DNA from: a virus
DNA length: 22,564 bases
Direction: 5' to 3' (one strand)
Virus record (IMG/VR): IMGVR_UViG_3300005289_000452
Span: 1-22,564 of that record
Shown: positions 7,939-14,889 of the stretch, piece after piece
Layout: every line of letters begins with the position of its first letter
How positions within the stretch are numbered: position 1 is the stretch's first letter
Notes under the pieces: model-generated
Told to the model about the DNA's origin: nothing
The model's database searches: none
What the model saw: the letters and a program-made list of their open reading frames with translations, nothing else
Program-made: the position numbers and the translations under genes

Positions 7939-8316
7939 ATGAAAATTACAGAAAAAGTAAAAAGCTTTGAAGACGCTTGTCAAATATTGGGGATTGAGTC
8001 AAATATACCACAGGTAGAAATGTTACCTGAAAACCATCAAAAAGCAATTATCGCTCATTATAAACTCGTGATTATAGCTCAGGCTTTAAACGAAGGGTGG
8101 AAACCAAATTGGGATGATGATGATGAATATAAATATTATCCTTGGTTTGATATGGAAGGTTCTTCTTCGGGTTCGGGGTTTTCGTGTGACGGCTTCGTTG
8201 ACTGGGGTTCGCTTTCGGATGTCGGCTCTCGCCTTTGCTTTAAAAGTAGAGAGCTTGCGAGATACATTGGGGAAACATTCGTTGATCTGTACCGAGAATA
8301 CTTTGTTTTAGATTAA
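7939..8316 (+). CDS. DGR target (variable) protein 2
   Basis: 125 aa, paralogue of the preceding gene, starting 11 nt after its stop. Shared elements are YKLVIIAQALNEGWKPNW (residues 41-58), KYYPWFDM (65-72), SSSGSGFSC (75-83), the fixed Trp89, GSRLCFKS (96-103) and a helical tail RELARYIGETFVDLYREY. The variable residues are 84-88, 90, 92, 94 and 95. The N-termini of the two targets differ, so they are an old duplication or independent captures with a common C-terminal module. No export signal. The acidic run DDDDE precedes KYYPWF. Confidence 0.92.
   Translation: MKITEKVKSFEDACQILGIESNIPQVEMLPENHQKAIIAHYKLVIIAQALNEGWKPNWDDDDEYKYYPWFDMEGSSSGSGFSCDGFVDWGSLSDVGSRLCFKSRELARYIGETFVDLYREYFVLD
8158..8231 (+). 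repeat. DGR variable repeat VR2
   Basis: Aligns without gaps to the TR. 15 of 18 TR adenines are substituted (A kept at 8189, 8201 and 8219) and no other base differs. The terminal ten bases TCGGCTCTCG (8222-8231) match the TR. The next 20 nt downstream are identical to those after VR1 but differ from the TR flank, as expected for IMH against IMH*. Confidence 0.96.
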
Positions 8317-8345
8317 AAATACCGGTTGTGTGATGTCATAGTTGT

Positions 8346-8419
8346 AGTTCTTCTTCAGGTTCAGAGTTTTCGTGTAACGACTACGATAACTGGAATTCGA
8401 ATTCGAATATCGGCTCTCG
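8346..8419 (+). repeat. DGR template repeat TR
   Basis: Adenine-rich, invariant donor between target 2 and the reverse transcriptase. Read in the VR frame it encodes SSSGSEFSCNDYDNWNSNSNIGSR. The variable codons are AAC, GAC, TAC, GAT, AAC, AAT, AAT, AAT and ATC; the AAY codons are the classic DGR design, giving many residues but no stop. TGG and TCG codons without adenine stay fixed. It is probably transcribed as part of the operon; no separate promoter was found just upstream. Confidence 0.96.
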
Positions 8420-8526
8420 ATTTTGTAAAGTAATTACATCACAAACCATACCTCTTGGTAAAAAAGAACAAATTTTCAAAGGCGCTGGTAGCTATTGTGA
8501 AAGCGACTTTTTAAAAAGCAAAGGTT

Positions 8527-9480
8527 ATGAAAAGAGTTGGAAATATATATCAACAAATAATAAGTGTCGAAAATTTAATCGAAGCAGATGGAAAGGCACA
8601 AAAAGGAAAGTATAAGCAATATGGAGTTATAAGACATAATAGAAATCCTGATCAAAATATTTGGGATCTTCATAAGATGCTAAGAGATAAAAATTACAAG
8701 ACTTCAAATTATGATGTTTTTAAGGTTTATGAACCAAAGGAAAGAGAGGTATTTAGACTGCCTTATTTTCCAGACCGTATTACACATCACGCTATTATGA
8801 ATGTCTTGGAACCAATCTTTTTGAAAGTATTTACATCCGATTCTTACAGCTGTATTAAAGGCAAAGGCATTCATGCTGCTTCTTTTGCAGTTCGAAAATC
8901 TCTTAAAAATGTAGAAGGAACAAAATACTGTTTAAAATTAGATATTAGAAAGTTTTATCCAAATATTGATCATGACATTCTGAAGTCGCATTTAAGAAGA
9001 AAATTTAAGGATAAGGACCTTATTTGGCTTCTGGATGAAATAATTGACAGTGCGCCTGGTTTACCAATTGGTAATTACCTAAGTCAATATTTTGCAAACT
9101 TTTATCTGACCTATTTTGATCACTGGATTAAAGAAGCTTTGAAAGTTAAATATTATTTCAGATACGCGGATGATATTGTAATTCTTAGTAATGAAAAGGA
9201 AAATCTCCAGCAAATACTAAAAGCTATCAAAGAGTATTTTGAAATACAGTTAAAGCTTGAAGTTAAAGATAACTGGCAAATTTTCCCGGTTGAAAGTAGA
9301 GGAATCGATTTCGTTGGATATGTACACTTTCATACACACACTTTGCTTAGAAAATCAATTAAAAAACGATTTGCAAGAATGCTTAAAATAAAACCAAAAA
9401 GAGAATCAATCGCCTCTTATTATGGATGGGCAAAACATTGCAATTCAAAACATTTACTTAAAAAGTTACTACTGAAATGA
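8527..9480 (+). CDS. DGR reverse transcriptase
   Basis: 317 aa, normal for a DGR RT. It copies the TR RNA to cDNA with errors at adenines; the cDNA then replaces a VR. Motifs in order: FRLPYFPDRITHHAIMN (residues 76-92), the first catalytic Asp139 in LKLDIRKFYPNIDH, GLPIGNYLSQYFANFYL (178-194) with the Ser-Gln (186-187) typical of DGR rather than retron or group II RTs, YADD (213-216) with catalytic Asp215 and Asp216, and the GY motif near residue 264. No maturase or endonuclease domain. ATG at 8527 is preceded by AAAGG. The stop overlaps the next start (ATGA), so the next gene is coupled. Confidence 0.97.
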   Translation: MKRVGNIYQQIISVENLIEADGKAQKGKYKQYGVIRHNRNPDQNIWDLHKMLRDKNYKTSNYDVFKVYEPKEREVFRLPYFPDRITHHAIMNVLEPIFLKVFTSDSYSCIKGKGIHAASFAVRKSLKNVEGTKYCLKLDIRKFYPNIDHDILKSHLRRKFKDKDLIWLLDEIIDSAPGLPIGNYLSQYFANFYLTYFDHWIKEALKVKYYFRYADDIVILSNEKENLQQILKAIKEYFEIQLKLEVKDNWQIFPVESRGIDFVGYVHFHTHTLLRKSIKKRFARMLKIKPKRESIASYYGWAKHCNSKHLLKKLLLK

Positions 9481-9773
9481 ACAGTTTTAAAGAATTTAAC
9501 ATTAAACCAGTGTCAGTTTCTTTTGTAGGTGACAAGGTCAGAATTAATAAAATATTGAACACTGAAATAATTGTTCATGATTATAAAATTAAGGATTCAG
9601 AAAAAAAGCCTGGTACAAAATACTTGACATTACAAATAAGTAGAAAGAATGAAAAGGAGGTGGTATTTACAGGGTCAAAAACCTTGATCGATATGATTGA
9701 GCAAGTGCCTAAAGAAAAATTTCCATTTACCACAATAATTATTCAAGAAGATCAAATGTTTCAATTCGAATAA
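9477..9773 (+). CDS. Phage protein of unknown function coupled to the DGR reverse transcriptase
   Basis: 98 aa, start overlaps the RT stop (ATGA at 9477). Predicted mostly beta strands (VSVSFVGDKVRINKIL, KYLTLQISRK, KEVVFTGSKTLIDMI), ending in an acidic FQFE. It is not like the all-helical Avd accessory protein. No family is recognised. Tight coupling makes it a candidate DGR accessory or a plain early phage gene, perhaps nucleic-acid binding. Function not claimed. Confidence 0.7.
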   Translation: MNSFKEFNIKPVSVSFVGDKVRINKILNTEIIVHDYKIKDSEKKPGTKYLTLQISRKNEKEVVFTGSKTLIDMIEQVPKEKFPFTTIIIQEDQMFQFE

Positions 9774-9786
9774 AAAAATATGAAAT

Positions 9787-10062
9787 ATGGAACCAATAGA
9801 CTACAGCCGAGGACGGAACAACGCTAATTCTAAACTCGCATTCAAAAAAGTAAAGGATACAATTCCTAAAATGTGGGAGAAGGTTTTAAATGAAGTGGAT
9901 GGGATTAAATCAACTCAGGAAATTGCAAATATATTACGTGTTCCAATACACACAATATCTGGCCGTTTTTCGGAGCTAAAAGCAAAACAAAAAATCTATC
10001 AAACCTCATCGAATAAGATCGGCAGTAAACATTATGCGGTCTATTCAAAAACAATCAATTAA
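9787..10062 (+). CDS. Winged-helix DNA-binding phage protein
   Basis: 91 aa. Residues 40-88 read as a winged helix: IKSTQEIANILRVPIHTISG (helix-turn-helix), RFSELKAKQKIYQT (end of the recognition helix and first strand), and SKHYAVYSK (wing). Basic N-terminus with RGRNNANSK. It follows the DGR block by 13 nt and precedes the recombination genes by 2 nt. Probably a regulator or accessory DNA-binding protein of the early operon. Exact family not recognised. Confidence 0.7.
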   Translation: MEPIDYSRGRNNANSKLAFKKVKDTIPKMWEKVLNEVDGIKSTQEIANILRVPIHTISGRFSELKAKQKIYQTSSNKIGSKHYAVYSKTIN

Positions 10063-10064
10063 TC

Positions 10065-10577
10065 ATGGAAAAACAATCTAAAACACACTTCAGAAAGGTT
10101 TACAAATCTGATCACCTTGGGGTTGCAGATCTGGAAGATTATCTGGAAGATGGTAAAAGGCTTGTTTTCAAAATACGAGAAGTTAAACAGGAGTTAGGAG
10201 CTACAGTAGCAGGGAAGAAGGGTAATTTCAATATAGCATATTTTGAAGAAAACATCAAGCCTCTAGTATTAAATGCAACTAATGCAGCAGTTTTGAAAGG
10301 ATTCTCTGGATCATCTTTCGTTGAAGACTGGAAGGGACTATTAATAGAGTTATTTATTGACTCTACAGTGAAAATGAAAGGTGATGTAGTAGGAGGGGTT
10401 AGAATAGTAAAAAAGCAGCCCATTATTGATACTGATCTCACAAACGAAATAAACGAATGTAAGGAAGTTTCAGAGCTTGGTAAACTATTCGGTAAAATGT
10501 CAAAAGAACAACAACATAAGTACAAAGTATTAGTTACAGAACGAAAAAAAGTATTAGAAAATGTTAAGAGTGCATGA
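10065..10577 (+). CDS. Conserved phage protein next to nuclease, unknown function
   Basis: 170 aa. The N-terminal HFRKVYKSDHLGVADLEDYLE and the middle SFVEDWKGLLIELFIDSTVKMKGDVVGGVRI look like a conserved protein common in Bacteroidota phage early regions; this is recognition by eye and its biochemical role is not known to me. The C-terminal third is helical and charged. The stop lies inside the following nuclease gene (17-nt overlap), so the two are probably one functional unit in phage recombination or replication. Confidence 0.75.
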   Translation: MEKQSKTHFRKVYKSDHLGVADLEDYLEDGKRLVFKIREVKQELGATVAGKKGNFNIAYFEENIKPLVLNATNAAVLKGFSGSSFVEDWKGLLIELFIDSTVKMKGDVVGGVRIVKKQPIIDTDLTNEINECKEVSELGKLFGKMSKEQQHKYKVLVTERKKVLENVKSA

Positions 10578-11397
10578 TTTTTCAAATTATAAGTTTCGCC
10601 CTCATGCTATAGGCAGAATAATGAAAGGACTTCCCACGCCGCTAACGCAAAATCAATCAGAAACATTAGTCGGTCTCATGGAAAAAATACATGTTGGTAA
10701 AATTACTGATAAACAAATTGTAACACTTGGAGATTTAATTAAAAAGAGGGATGCGAAACCTGAATTATCTGATGGTGCAAAAACATATCTGAAAACGATT
10801 TTTAAGGAAAAAGTTTTTAATAGAAAAAAAGAAGTCCAGAGTAAATATTTATCTAAAGGTATTTCTGTTGAAGAGGAAAATATCAATCAGTATAATGAAG
10901 TAAACGGAACTTTTCTAATAAAGAATGAGGTAAGATATGAAAACGATTACTTCGATGGAGAAATGGATATTGAGGAAAATGATGAAATAATTGATTTTAA
11001 AAGTTCCTGGGATTATGAGACATTTCCACTTTTTGAAGATGAAGTCCCAAATGAAGACTATGAGTATCAACTTCAGGCTTACATGGATCTTCGCCCAAAT
11101 GTTAAAGTCGCAAAACTAGTCTATGGGCTTGTTGATACTCCGGATGATTTGATTATTGACGAAAAACGAAGGGCAGCGTGGAAATTAGGTTTCATAGATG
11201 GTCTTCCAGAAGATCTTGATGAAGAAATTACTAAAAACATGACTTATTCGGATATTCCGAAAGAAGCAAGGATTAAAGAGTTCATCATTTATAGGGATGA
11301 AAAGAAAATATCCCAAATGAAACAAATGATAATCCTCGCAAGAGAATATCTAAACTCACTCAACACAACATTAGCAAAACACTTACAATTAATTTAA
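10561..11397 (+). CDS. PD-(D/E)XK nuclease, probable phage exonuclease
   Basis: 278 aa. Residues 100-108 (GISVEEENI) supply an acidic motif, GEMDI (133-137) the Asp136, and EIIDFKSSW (142-150) the D-x-K of the PD-(D/E)XK fold. A Gln in YEYQLQAYM (about 170-172) follows, as in RecB-, Cas4- or lambda-exonuclease-like enzymes. It likely resects double-stranded ends for phage recombination, with the SSB-like protein encoded next. ATG at 10561 overlaps the previous gene. The N-terminal 90 residues are not assigned. Catalytic residues appear intact. Confidence 0.85.
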   Translation: MLRVHDFSNYKFRPHAIGRIMKGLPTPLTQNQSETLVGLMEKIHVGKITDKQIVTLGDLIKKRDAKPELSDGAKTYLKTIFKEKVFNRKKEVQSKYLSKGISVEEENINQYNEVNGTFLIKNEVRYENDYFDGEMDIEENDEIIDFKSSWDYETFPLFEDEVPNEDYEYQLQAYMDLRPNVKVAKLVYGLVDTPDDLIIDEKRRAAWKLGFIDGLPEDLDEEITKNMTYSDIPKEARIKEFIIYRDEKKISQMKQMIILAREYLNSLNTTLAKHLQLI

Positions 11398-11409
11398 AAA
11401 CAAATAAAA

Positions 11410-11685
11410 ATGAGCAAAATAATAAATGTACGTCTTGAATTAGATAAAATCGATAAATCAAAAATTATAGTAGGCGAAAAAGGGAAGTATCTAAACATTA
11501 TTGTAGCCGAAAGGAAAGAAACAGATCAATACGGAAATACTCATACTGTATTCATCCAGCAGACTAAAGAAGAACGGGAGGCTAAAGTTGAAAAGGTTTA
11601 CATGGGCTCCGGAAAAGAGTTTGAGTTTGAAAACGATGTTAAAAACTTGGTTCCGGGTTCGGATGATGACGATTTACCATTCTAG
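11410..11685 (+). CDS. Small SSB-like protein with SSB C-terminal tail
   Basis: 91 aa. It ends in DDDDLPF, the acidic tip by which bacterial SSB proteins recruit repair and replication partners. The preceding 75 residues are strand-rich (INVRLELDKI, KYLNIIVAER, THTVFIQQT), compatible with a compact OB-type fold, but shorter than a normal SSB (about 110-residue OB domain plus linker). The neighbours (nuclease upstream, helicase downstream) fit a single-strand-binding role. The tail is seen directly; the fold is inferred. Confidence 0.75.
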   Translation: MSKIINVRLELDKIDKSKIIVGEKGKYLNIIVAERKETDQYGNTHTVFIQQTKEEREAKVEKVYMGSGKEFEFENDVKNLVPGSDDDDLPF

Positions 11686-11687
11686 CC

Positions 11688-11831
11688 ATGAAAGATAAAG
11701 ATGGATACTATATTGGCCGTGATAGCAACGGCATGTTCAAATGGAACGAAAAAAGATTAATCCGAATCGAAAACGACAAAAAGAAAACCAATGAAAAATC
11801 CAACGCAAAAATCAAAAGACAGGATAATTGA
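11688..11831 (+). CDS. Small basic phage protein, 47 aa
   Basis: ATG at 11688, two bases after the SSB-like stop, ending TGA at 11829-11831 inside the next gene (41-nt overlap). The product (begins MKDKDGYYIGRDSNGMFKWN) is very basic in its C-terminal half. Spacing is typical of this operon. Unknown function. The long overlap lowers certainty. Confidence 0.45.
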   Translation: MKDKDGYYIGRDSNGMFKWNEKRLIRIENDKKKTNEKSNAKIKRQDN

Positions 11832-12204
11832 AGTTTTTGAAAAAGAACTTATCGAAGCTTGTTGTCCGGATGGCAATATCCCAAATTCACGAGTTGCCAA
11901 ACAAGTTGAAAAAGCTAAAGCAATGGCGGTTCTTAAATACGCTAAAATGCAAAACAGACCGGTAATATATCTACGTCAAGGTCGCTGCCAATTCACTCAT
12001 GGGTTTGCTCAAAATAAACTCAGAGCAGAGAAAGCAGAGTTTAAATCGGCCAGCAATTCCGCTAAGTACTTAAATATTTCTCTTTACGCCTTAAATAAGC
12101 TTAAAGATGAAGGAAAAATAAATCCTATTCAAGTAAATAACAGATTACAATATAGGATAGAAGACCTAAAGATGTTGCAAAATACAGCGCTTATTTTCGC
12201 ATAA
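11791..12204 (+). CDS. Phage protein with C-terminal MerR/excisionase-like helix-turn-helix
   Basis: 137 aa. Residues 90-130 (SAKYLNISLYALNKLKDEGKI then RLQYRIEDLKML) have the pattern of helix-turn-helix domains used by excisionases and MerR-like proteins: a helix, a turn with YLNIS, a recognition helix, and the R.....YR.EDL ending. The N-terminal part is helical, with a CC pair (EACCPDG). It lies between the SSB-like gene and the replication genes. It could act as an early regulator or architectural protein. Confidence 0.68.
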   Translation: MKNPTQKSKDRIIEVFEKELIEACCPDGNIPNSRVAKQVEKAKAMAVLKYAKMQNRPVIYLRQGRCQFTHGFAQNKLRAEKAEFKSASNSAKYLNISLYALNKLKDEGKINPIQVNNRLQYRIEDLKMLQNTALIFA

Positions 12205-12309
12205 TACTGAATCCGGCAAAATTGATGATGTGTAAAAGTCCGGATACTCAGAATAAAATACAGGCTTACCTTGCCTGGTAAATTAAAAATTGATGTTATA
12301 AAAGAAGAT

Positions 12310-13035
12310 ATGGCAAGACCTACAAAAATTGGGTTGGACTATTTTCCTCTTAATACTAATATAGACTCTGATGATAAGATTGAGCTTGTAGAATCAGAGT
12401 TTGGAAGTAAAGGCTTTGCTGTCGTGATAAAGTTGTTTTGTAAAATATACGCTGACAAAGGATACTATTATAGTTGGACTGAGAAAGAAAAGCTTTTGTT
12501 TGCTAGGAGGATGGGTGAAACCGTTGGCTTAGTCGATGAAATTGTTAAGAGGTCGGTTAAGTGGGGATTATTTAATGAATCCGTGTTTAATCAGTTTCAG
12601 ATTCTTACCTCATCTGCAATACAAAGTAGATTTTTAGAGGCAACAAACAGGCGAGAAAAAATTGAAATGTATAAAGAATTACTACTTATTGTAGTTTCTG
12701 ATTACAAAAACGGAGTTAATGTTAACATTAACTCGATAAATGTCAACATTAGTACACAAAGTAAAGTAAATAAAAGTAAAGTAAATAAAATAAAAGAAAA
12801 TGTATACAGAGCTTTCGCTCATCTTTCAATTTCTTTTGATGAATTTGAAAAGCTTATAAATTCCGGATATAGTAAAGAGCAGATAGATTCAATACTTAAT
12901 GATATTGAGAATTACAAGAAGAATAAAAACTATACTTCATTGTATCTGACGGCTATGAAATGGCTTAAGAATAATTTTGAAAAAACCACTACTAAAGAAA
13001 TCGCAAACCAACAACCTAAAAGAAGAAAACTATGA
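12310..13035 (+). CDS. DUF4373-type phage replication protein
   Basis: 241 aa from the ATG at 12310 ([17 protein letters not shown]), the usual start of DUF4373 (Lin1244/Lin1753 N-terminal) proteins, preceded by AAAGAAG. An in-frame TTG at 12271 is rejected. Residues 1-115 form the DUF4373 winged-helix-like domain ([40 protein letters not shown]). A low-complexity Asn/Ser/Lys linker follows, then a helical C-terminal segment (residues 165-230). Phage proteins of this kind sit next to DnaB and are thought to act as initiator or helicase loader; here the stop overlaps the dnaB start (ATGA). Confidence 0.85.
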   Translation: MARPTKIGLDYFPLNTNIDSDDKIELVESEFGSKGFAVVIKLFCKIYADKGYYYSWTEKEKLLFARRMGETVGLVDEIVKRSVKWGLFNESVFNQFQILTSSAIQSRFLEATNRREKIEMYKELLLIVVSDYKNGVNVNINSINVNISTQSKVNKSKVNKIKENVYRAFAHLSISFDEFEKLINSGYSKEQIDSILNDIENYKKNKNYTSLYLTAMKWLKNNFEKTTTKEIANQQPKRRKL

Positions 13036-14414
13036 ATGGACTAATACCACCTAACGCAATAGACTTTGAAAGATTGGTAATAGGAACCTGTCTTATCGAT
13101 AGAAGGGGTTTAGAGGTTGTTTTAAGGATTTTTAAAGACAATGCAGATGTTTTGTACGATCCGAAAAATAAATCGATTTATGAAGCTATTGTGAAGTTAA
13201 AGGCAAAGAACCAGCCGGTGGATATGCTTACCGTAATTCAGGAATTGAAAAGACAAAGCGTTTTAGAAACGTCCGGAGGTGATAAATACATCATTGATCT
13301 TACAATGGGAGTCAGTTCTTCAGCACACATTGAGTATCATGCTAGGGCGGTTTGGGAGAAGTATTTATTGAGAAAAATGATAGAGGCAGGAAGTATGATG
13401 ATAAAGAAGGCTTACGACGAAACATTAGATGCGTTTGAAGTGCTTGATTATACTGTGAAGGAGACAAATAAGATTCACAATTATTTAAGCGGCCAGAAAC
13501 CAATTAAAACTTTTTTTGACGTTCATCAGGAGTTCATTGAATATGTAAAATCCGAGTCGGTTACCGGAGTGCCAATGCCATTTTCTAAACTTCAAGAAGA
13601 AAATCAAGGATGGCAAAATTCGGATTTGATAATAATAGCAGCTCGTCCTGGAATGGGTAAAACAGCATTAGCGTTAGAGATAGCTAGATATGCTGCAAAA
13701 AAGGATAGCTCTGTTCATTTTTTTTCACTCGAAATGGCTAATGTTCAACTGCATAAAAGGATAGTTTCTAATGAGTTAGGGATCGATTCTAATAGAATAA
13801 GAAAGAAAAGATTTACTGAAAAAGATTTGGAACTGATTTTTAATTGCCCTGATTTCGAACATTTACCTCTTTACTATGATGATACAGTTTTTCAGTGGGA
13901 GGAAATAAAATCACGTGCTAGAATGTTAGCTAAAGAAAAAAAAACGAAAATGATAATTATTGATTACTTACAATTGATAACAACACGAGAAAAAATGTCA
14001 ACATATGATAGAGTGACTCATGTTTCAAGAGAGATGAAGTTATTAGCAAAAGAATTAAGTATGCCGGTAATCGCTTTGTCTCAATTATCAAGGGAGGTAG
14101 AGAAAAGGCCGGGAAAAAAACCTCAGCTTTCAGACCTTCGGGAATCCGGAGCAATCGAACAAGATGCTGATATTATTATTTTTCCTTACAGGCCGGAATA
14201 TTATGGAATCGAAACCTGGGATGAGGAGGAGGAAAATGAAACATCAACAATTGGAAAAGCTTTATTGATGAAAGCTAAAGACAGACATTGTGGTGAAAGT
14301 GATCTTGTTATTGGTTGGGATCCCTCACATCAAAAGTTTTATGATCTGGATAGTCAAAAGACGTTTATTGAATCTAATAAATTACCCACTTATGGAGTCG
14401 AAGATGCATTTTAA
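13032..14414 (+). CDS. dnaB: Replicative DNA helicase, DnaB-like
   Basis: 460 aa hexameric 5'-3' helicase for phage DNA. The N-terminal DnaB domain is at residues 5-110 ([16 protein letters not shown]); the RecA-like domain follows with Walker A ARPGMGKT (204-211), FSLEM (231-235), Walker B IIIDYLQL (308-315, Asp311), and the conserved [32 protein letters not shown] region (349-380) with the Arg finger. The length is normal for DnaB. It is coupled to the DUF4373 gene, forming a replication pair. A phage copy is indicated by context, since the host should have its own. Confidence 0.96.
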   Translation: MNGLIPPNAIDFERLVIGTCLIDRRGLEVVLRIFKDNADVLYDPKNKSIYEAIVKLKAKNQPVDMLTVIQELKRQSVLETSGGDKYIIDLTMGVSSSAHIEYHARAVWEKYLLRKMIEAGSMMIKKAYDETLDAFEVLDYTVKETNKIHNYLSGQKPIKTFFDVHQEFIEYVKSESVTGVPMPFSKLQEENQGWQNSDLIIIAARPGMGKTALALEIARYAAKKDSSVHFFSLEMANVQLHKRIVSNELGIDSNRIRKKRFTEKDLELIFNCPDFEHLPLYYDDTVFQWEEIKSRARMLAKEKKTKMIIIDYLQLITTREKMSTYDRVTHVSREMKLLAKELSMPVIALSQLSREVEKRPGKKPQLSDLRESGAIEQDADIIIFPYRPEYYGIETWDEEEENETSTIGKALLMKAKDRHCGESDLVIGWDPSHQKFYDLDSQKTFIESNKLPTYGVEDAF

Positions 14415-14586
14415 AGATTTAGAAGAGTTTAAAAAAGATTATAAAGCTCGAATTTCAAACCTAGCAGAAAAGAAAACTGAATGGATTAAAGACTTTGTTG
14501 AATCTCAAAAGCCAAAAGAACCTGTTAAAACTGTGAGTGAAATGTATAAGGAGATGAGAAGAGAAAAGGGCTTATTCAACCGTTAA
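14404..14586 (+). CDS. Small charged phage protein after dnaB
   Basis: 60 aa from the ATG at 14404 ([24 protein letters not shown]), overlapping the dnaB end by 11 nt. An ATG at 14392 adds four residues and is equally possible. Mostly helical and highly charged, perhaps a coiled coil. No family recognised. Its 3' end overlaps by 15 nt the 3' end of the convergent leftward gene. Confidence 0.6.
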   Translation: MHFKDLEEFKKDYKARISNLAEKKTEWIKDFVESQKPKEPVKTVSEMYKEMRREKGLFNR

Positions 14587-14784
14587 GGTATTAAGCTCAA
14601 TTGAAAGTTCTTTCAATACCTCTAAAGCCTTAACTGCATCTTTCTTAGAAAAAGATCGTCCATCAGCATTATTTAGCTTTCTACTAAGATAAGCAGCAGC
14701 ATTCTTATTCGTTGGCCACATTCTACTTGCAATGTGTGATAAATCAACTTTACAATGATTTTTTAAATAGTCTTCAACTGTCAT
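14572..14784 (-). CDS. Small leftward protein, candidate autoregulator
   Basis: 70 aa from the ATG at 14784 (MTVEDYLKNHCKVDLSHIASRMWPTNKNAAAYLSRKLNN). The only leftward gene in the long rightward run. Residues 14-60 can be read as a helix-turn-helix-like pair (LSHIASRMW, NKNAAAYLSRKL) followed by a helix; no family is recognised. It faces the rightward operon across a symmetric GTAC operator with overlapping promoters, which suggests it represses that operon and itself. Longer in-frame starts up to 14910 would run through the promoter and are rejected. Confidence 0.7.
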   Translation of the reverse strand: MTVEDYLKNHCKVDLSHIASRMWPTNKNAAAYLSRKLNNADGRSFSKKDAVKALEVLKELSIELNTLTVE

Positions 14785-14806
14785 AAAGCAAAGGTATAAA
14801 AAAAAA

Positions 14807-14860
14807 TGTACAAAATAATTTGTACTGTACAAAAATAATTGTACATTTGAAAATGTCAAA
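14807..14860. promoter_or_regulatory. Overlapping divergent promoters with symmetric GTAC operator array
   Basis: Rightward: TTTG (14819-14822), 19 nt, TACATTTG (14842-14849). Leftward: TTTG (14860-14857), 19 nt, TATTTTTG (14837-14830). Both match the Bacteroidota consensus with the ideal spacer. Inside them, GTAC half-sites at 14808, 14822, 14827 and 14841 form two inverted repeats (GTACAAA-ATAA-TTTGTAC and GTACAA-AAATAA-TTGTAC) that mirror each other about 14826. One bound factor could shut both promoters. Confidence 0.8.
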
Positions 14861-14889
14861 TCAAGTATAACATTAAAATTTTTACAACA

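Larger units (their letters stand above)
7472..9480 (+). mobile_element. Diversity-generating retroelement (two targets, one template, reverse transcriptase)
   Basis: Order: target gene 1 with VR1 (7772-7845), target gene 2 with VR2 (8158-8231), template repeat TR (8346-8419), reverse transcriptase (8527-9480), all rightward. Over the 74 aligned positions the TR has 18 adenines. VR1 differs at 16 of them and VR2 at 15, while none of the 56 non-adenine positions differs in either VR. VR1 and VR2 differ from each other at 11 sites, all TR adenines. This is the hallmark of adenine-specific mutagenic retrohoming. No Avd- or HRDC-type accessory gene is recognised nearby. Confidence 0.97.

Noticed and set aside
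7707-8311. Open frames of 65-70 codons overlapping the two target genes in another frame
   Set aside because: The similarity between them follows from the repeated VR DNA; A-site substitutions are explained by the target reading frame, and these frames lack independent starts or spacing.
8387-8405. Palindromic run of AATTCG repeats in the TR, looking like an operator or restriction-site cluster
   Set aside because: It is explained by alternating Asn (AAT) and Ser (TCG) codons in the DGR template, and the VRs lose the palindrome by A-site mutation.
7472-9480. Alternative reading of the RT as a retron or group II intron RT
   Set aside because: The SQ motif in IGNYLSQ, the small size without maturase or endonuclease domains, and the TR/VR pair with A-only changes fit a DGR; no msr/msd-like inverted repeats or intron structure are seen.
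10139-10585. 148-codon minus-strand open frame opposite the conserved phage gene
   Set aside because: The plus-strand gene has conserved motifs and operon spacing; the minus frame has a Ser/Phe-rich composition typical of an antisense shadow.
12262-12281. Two mutually exclusive 5-bp hairpins (CAGGC/GCCTG and TTACC/GGTAA) before the DUF4373 gene
   Set aside because: Stems are too short to claim a riboswitch or attenuator, and no T-run or conserved aptamer is seen.
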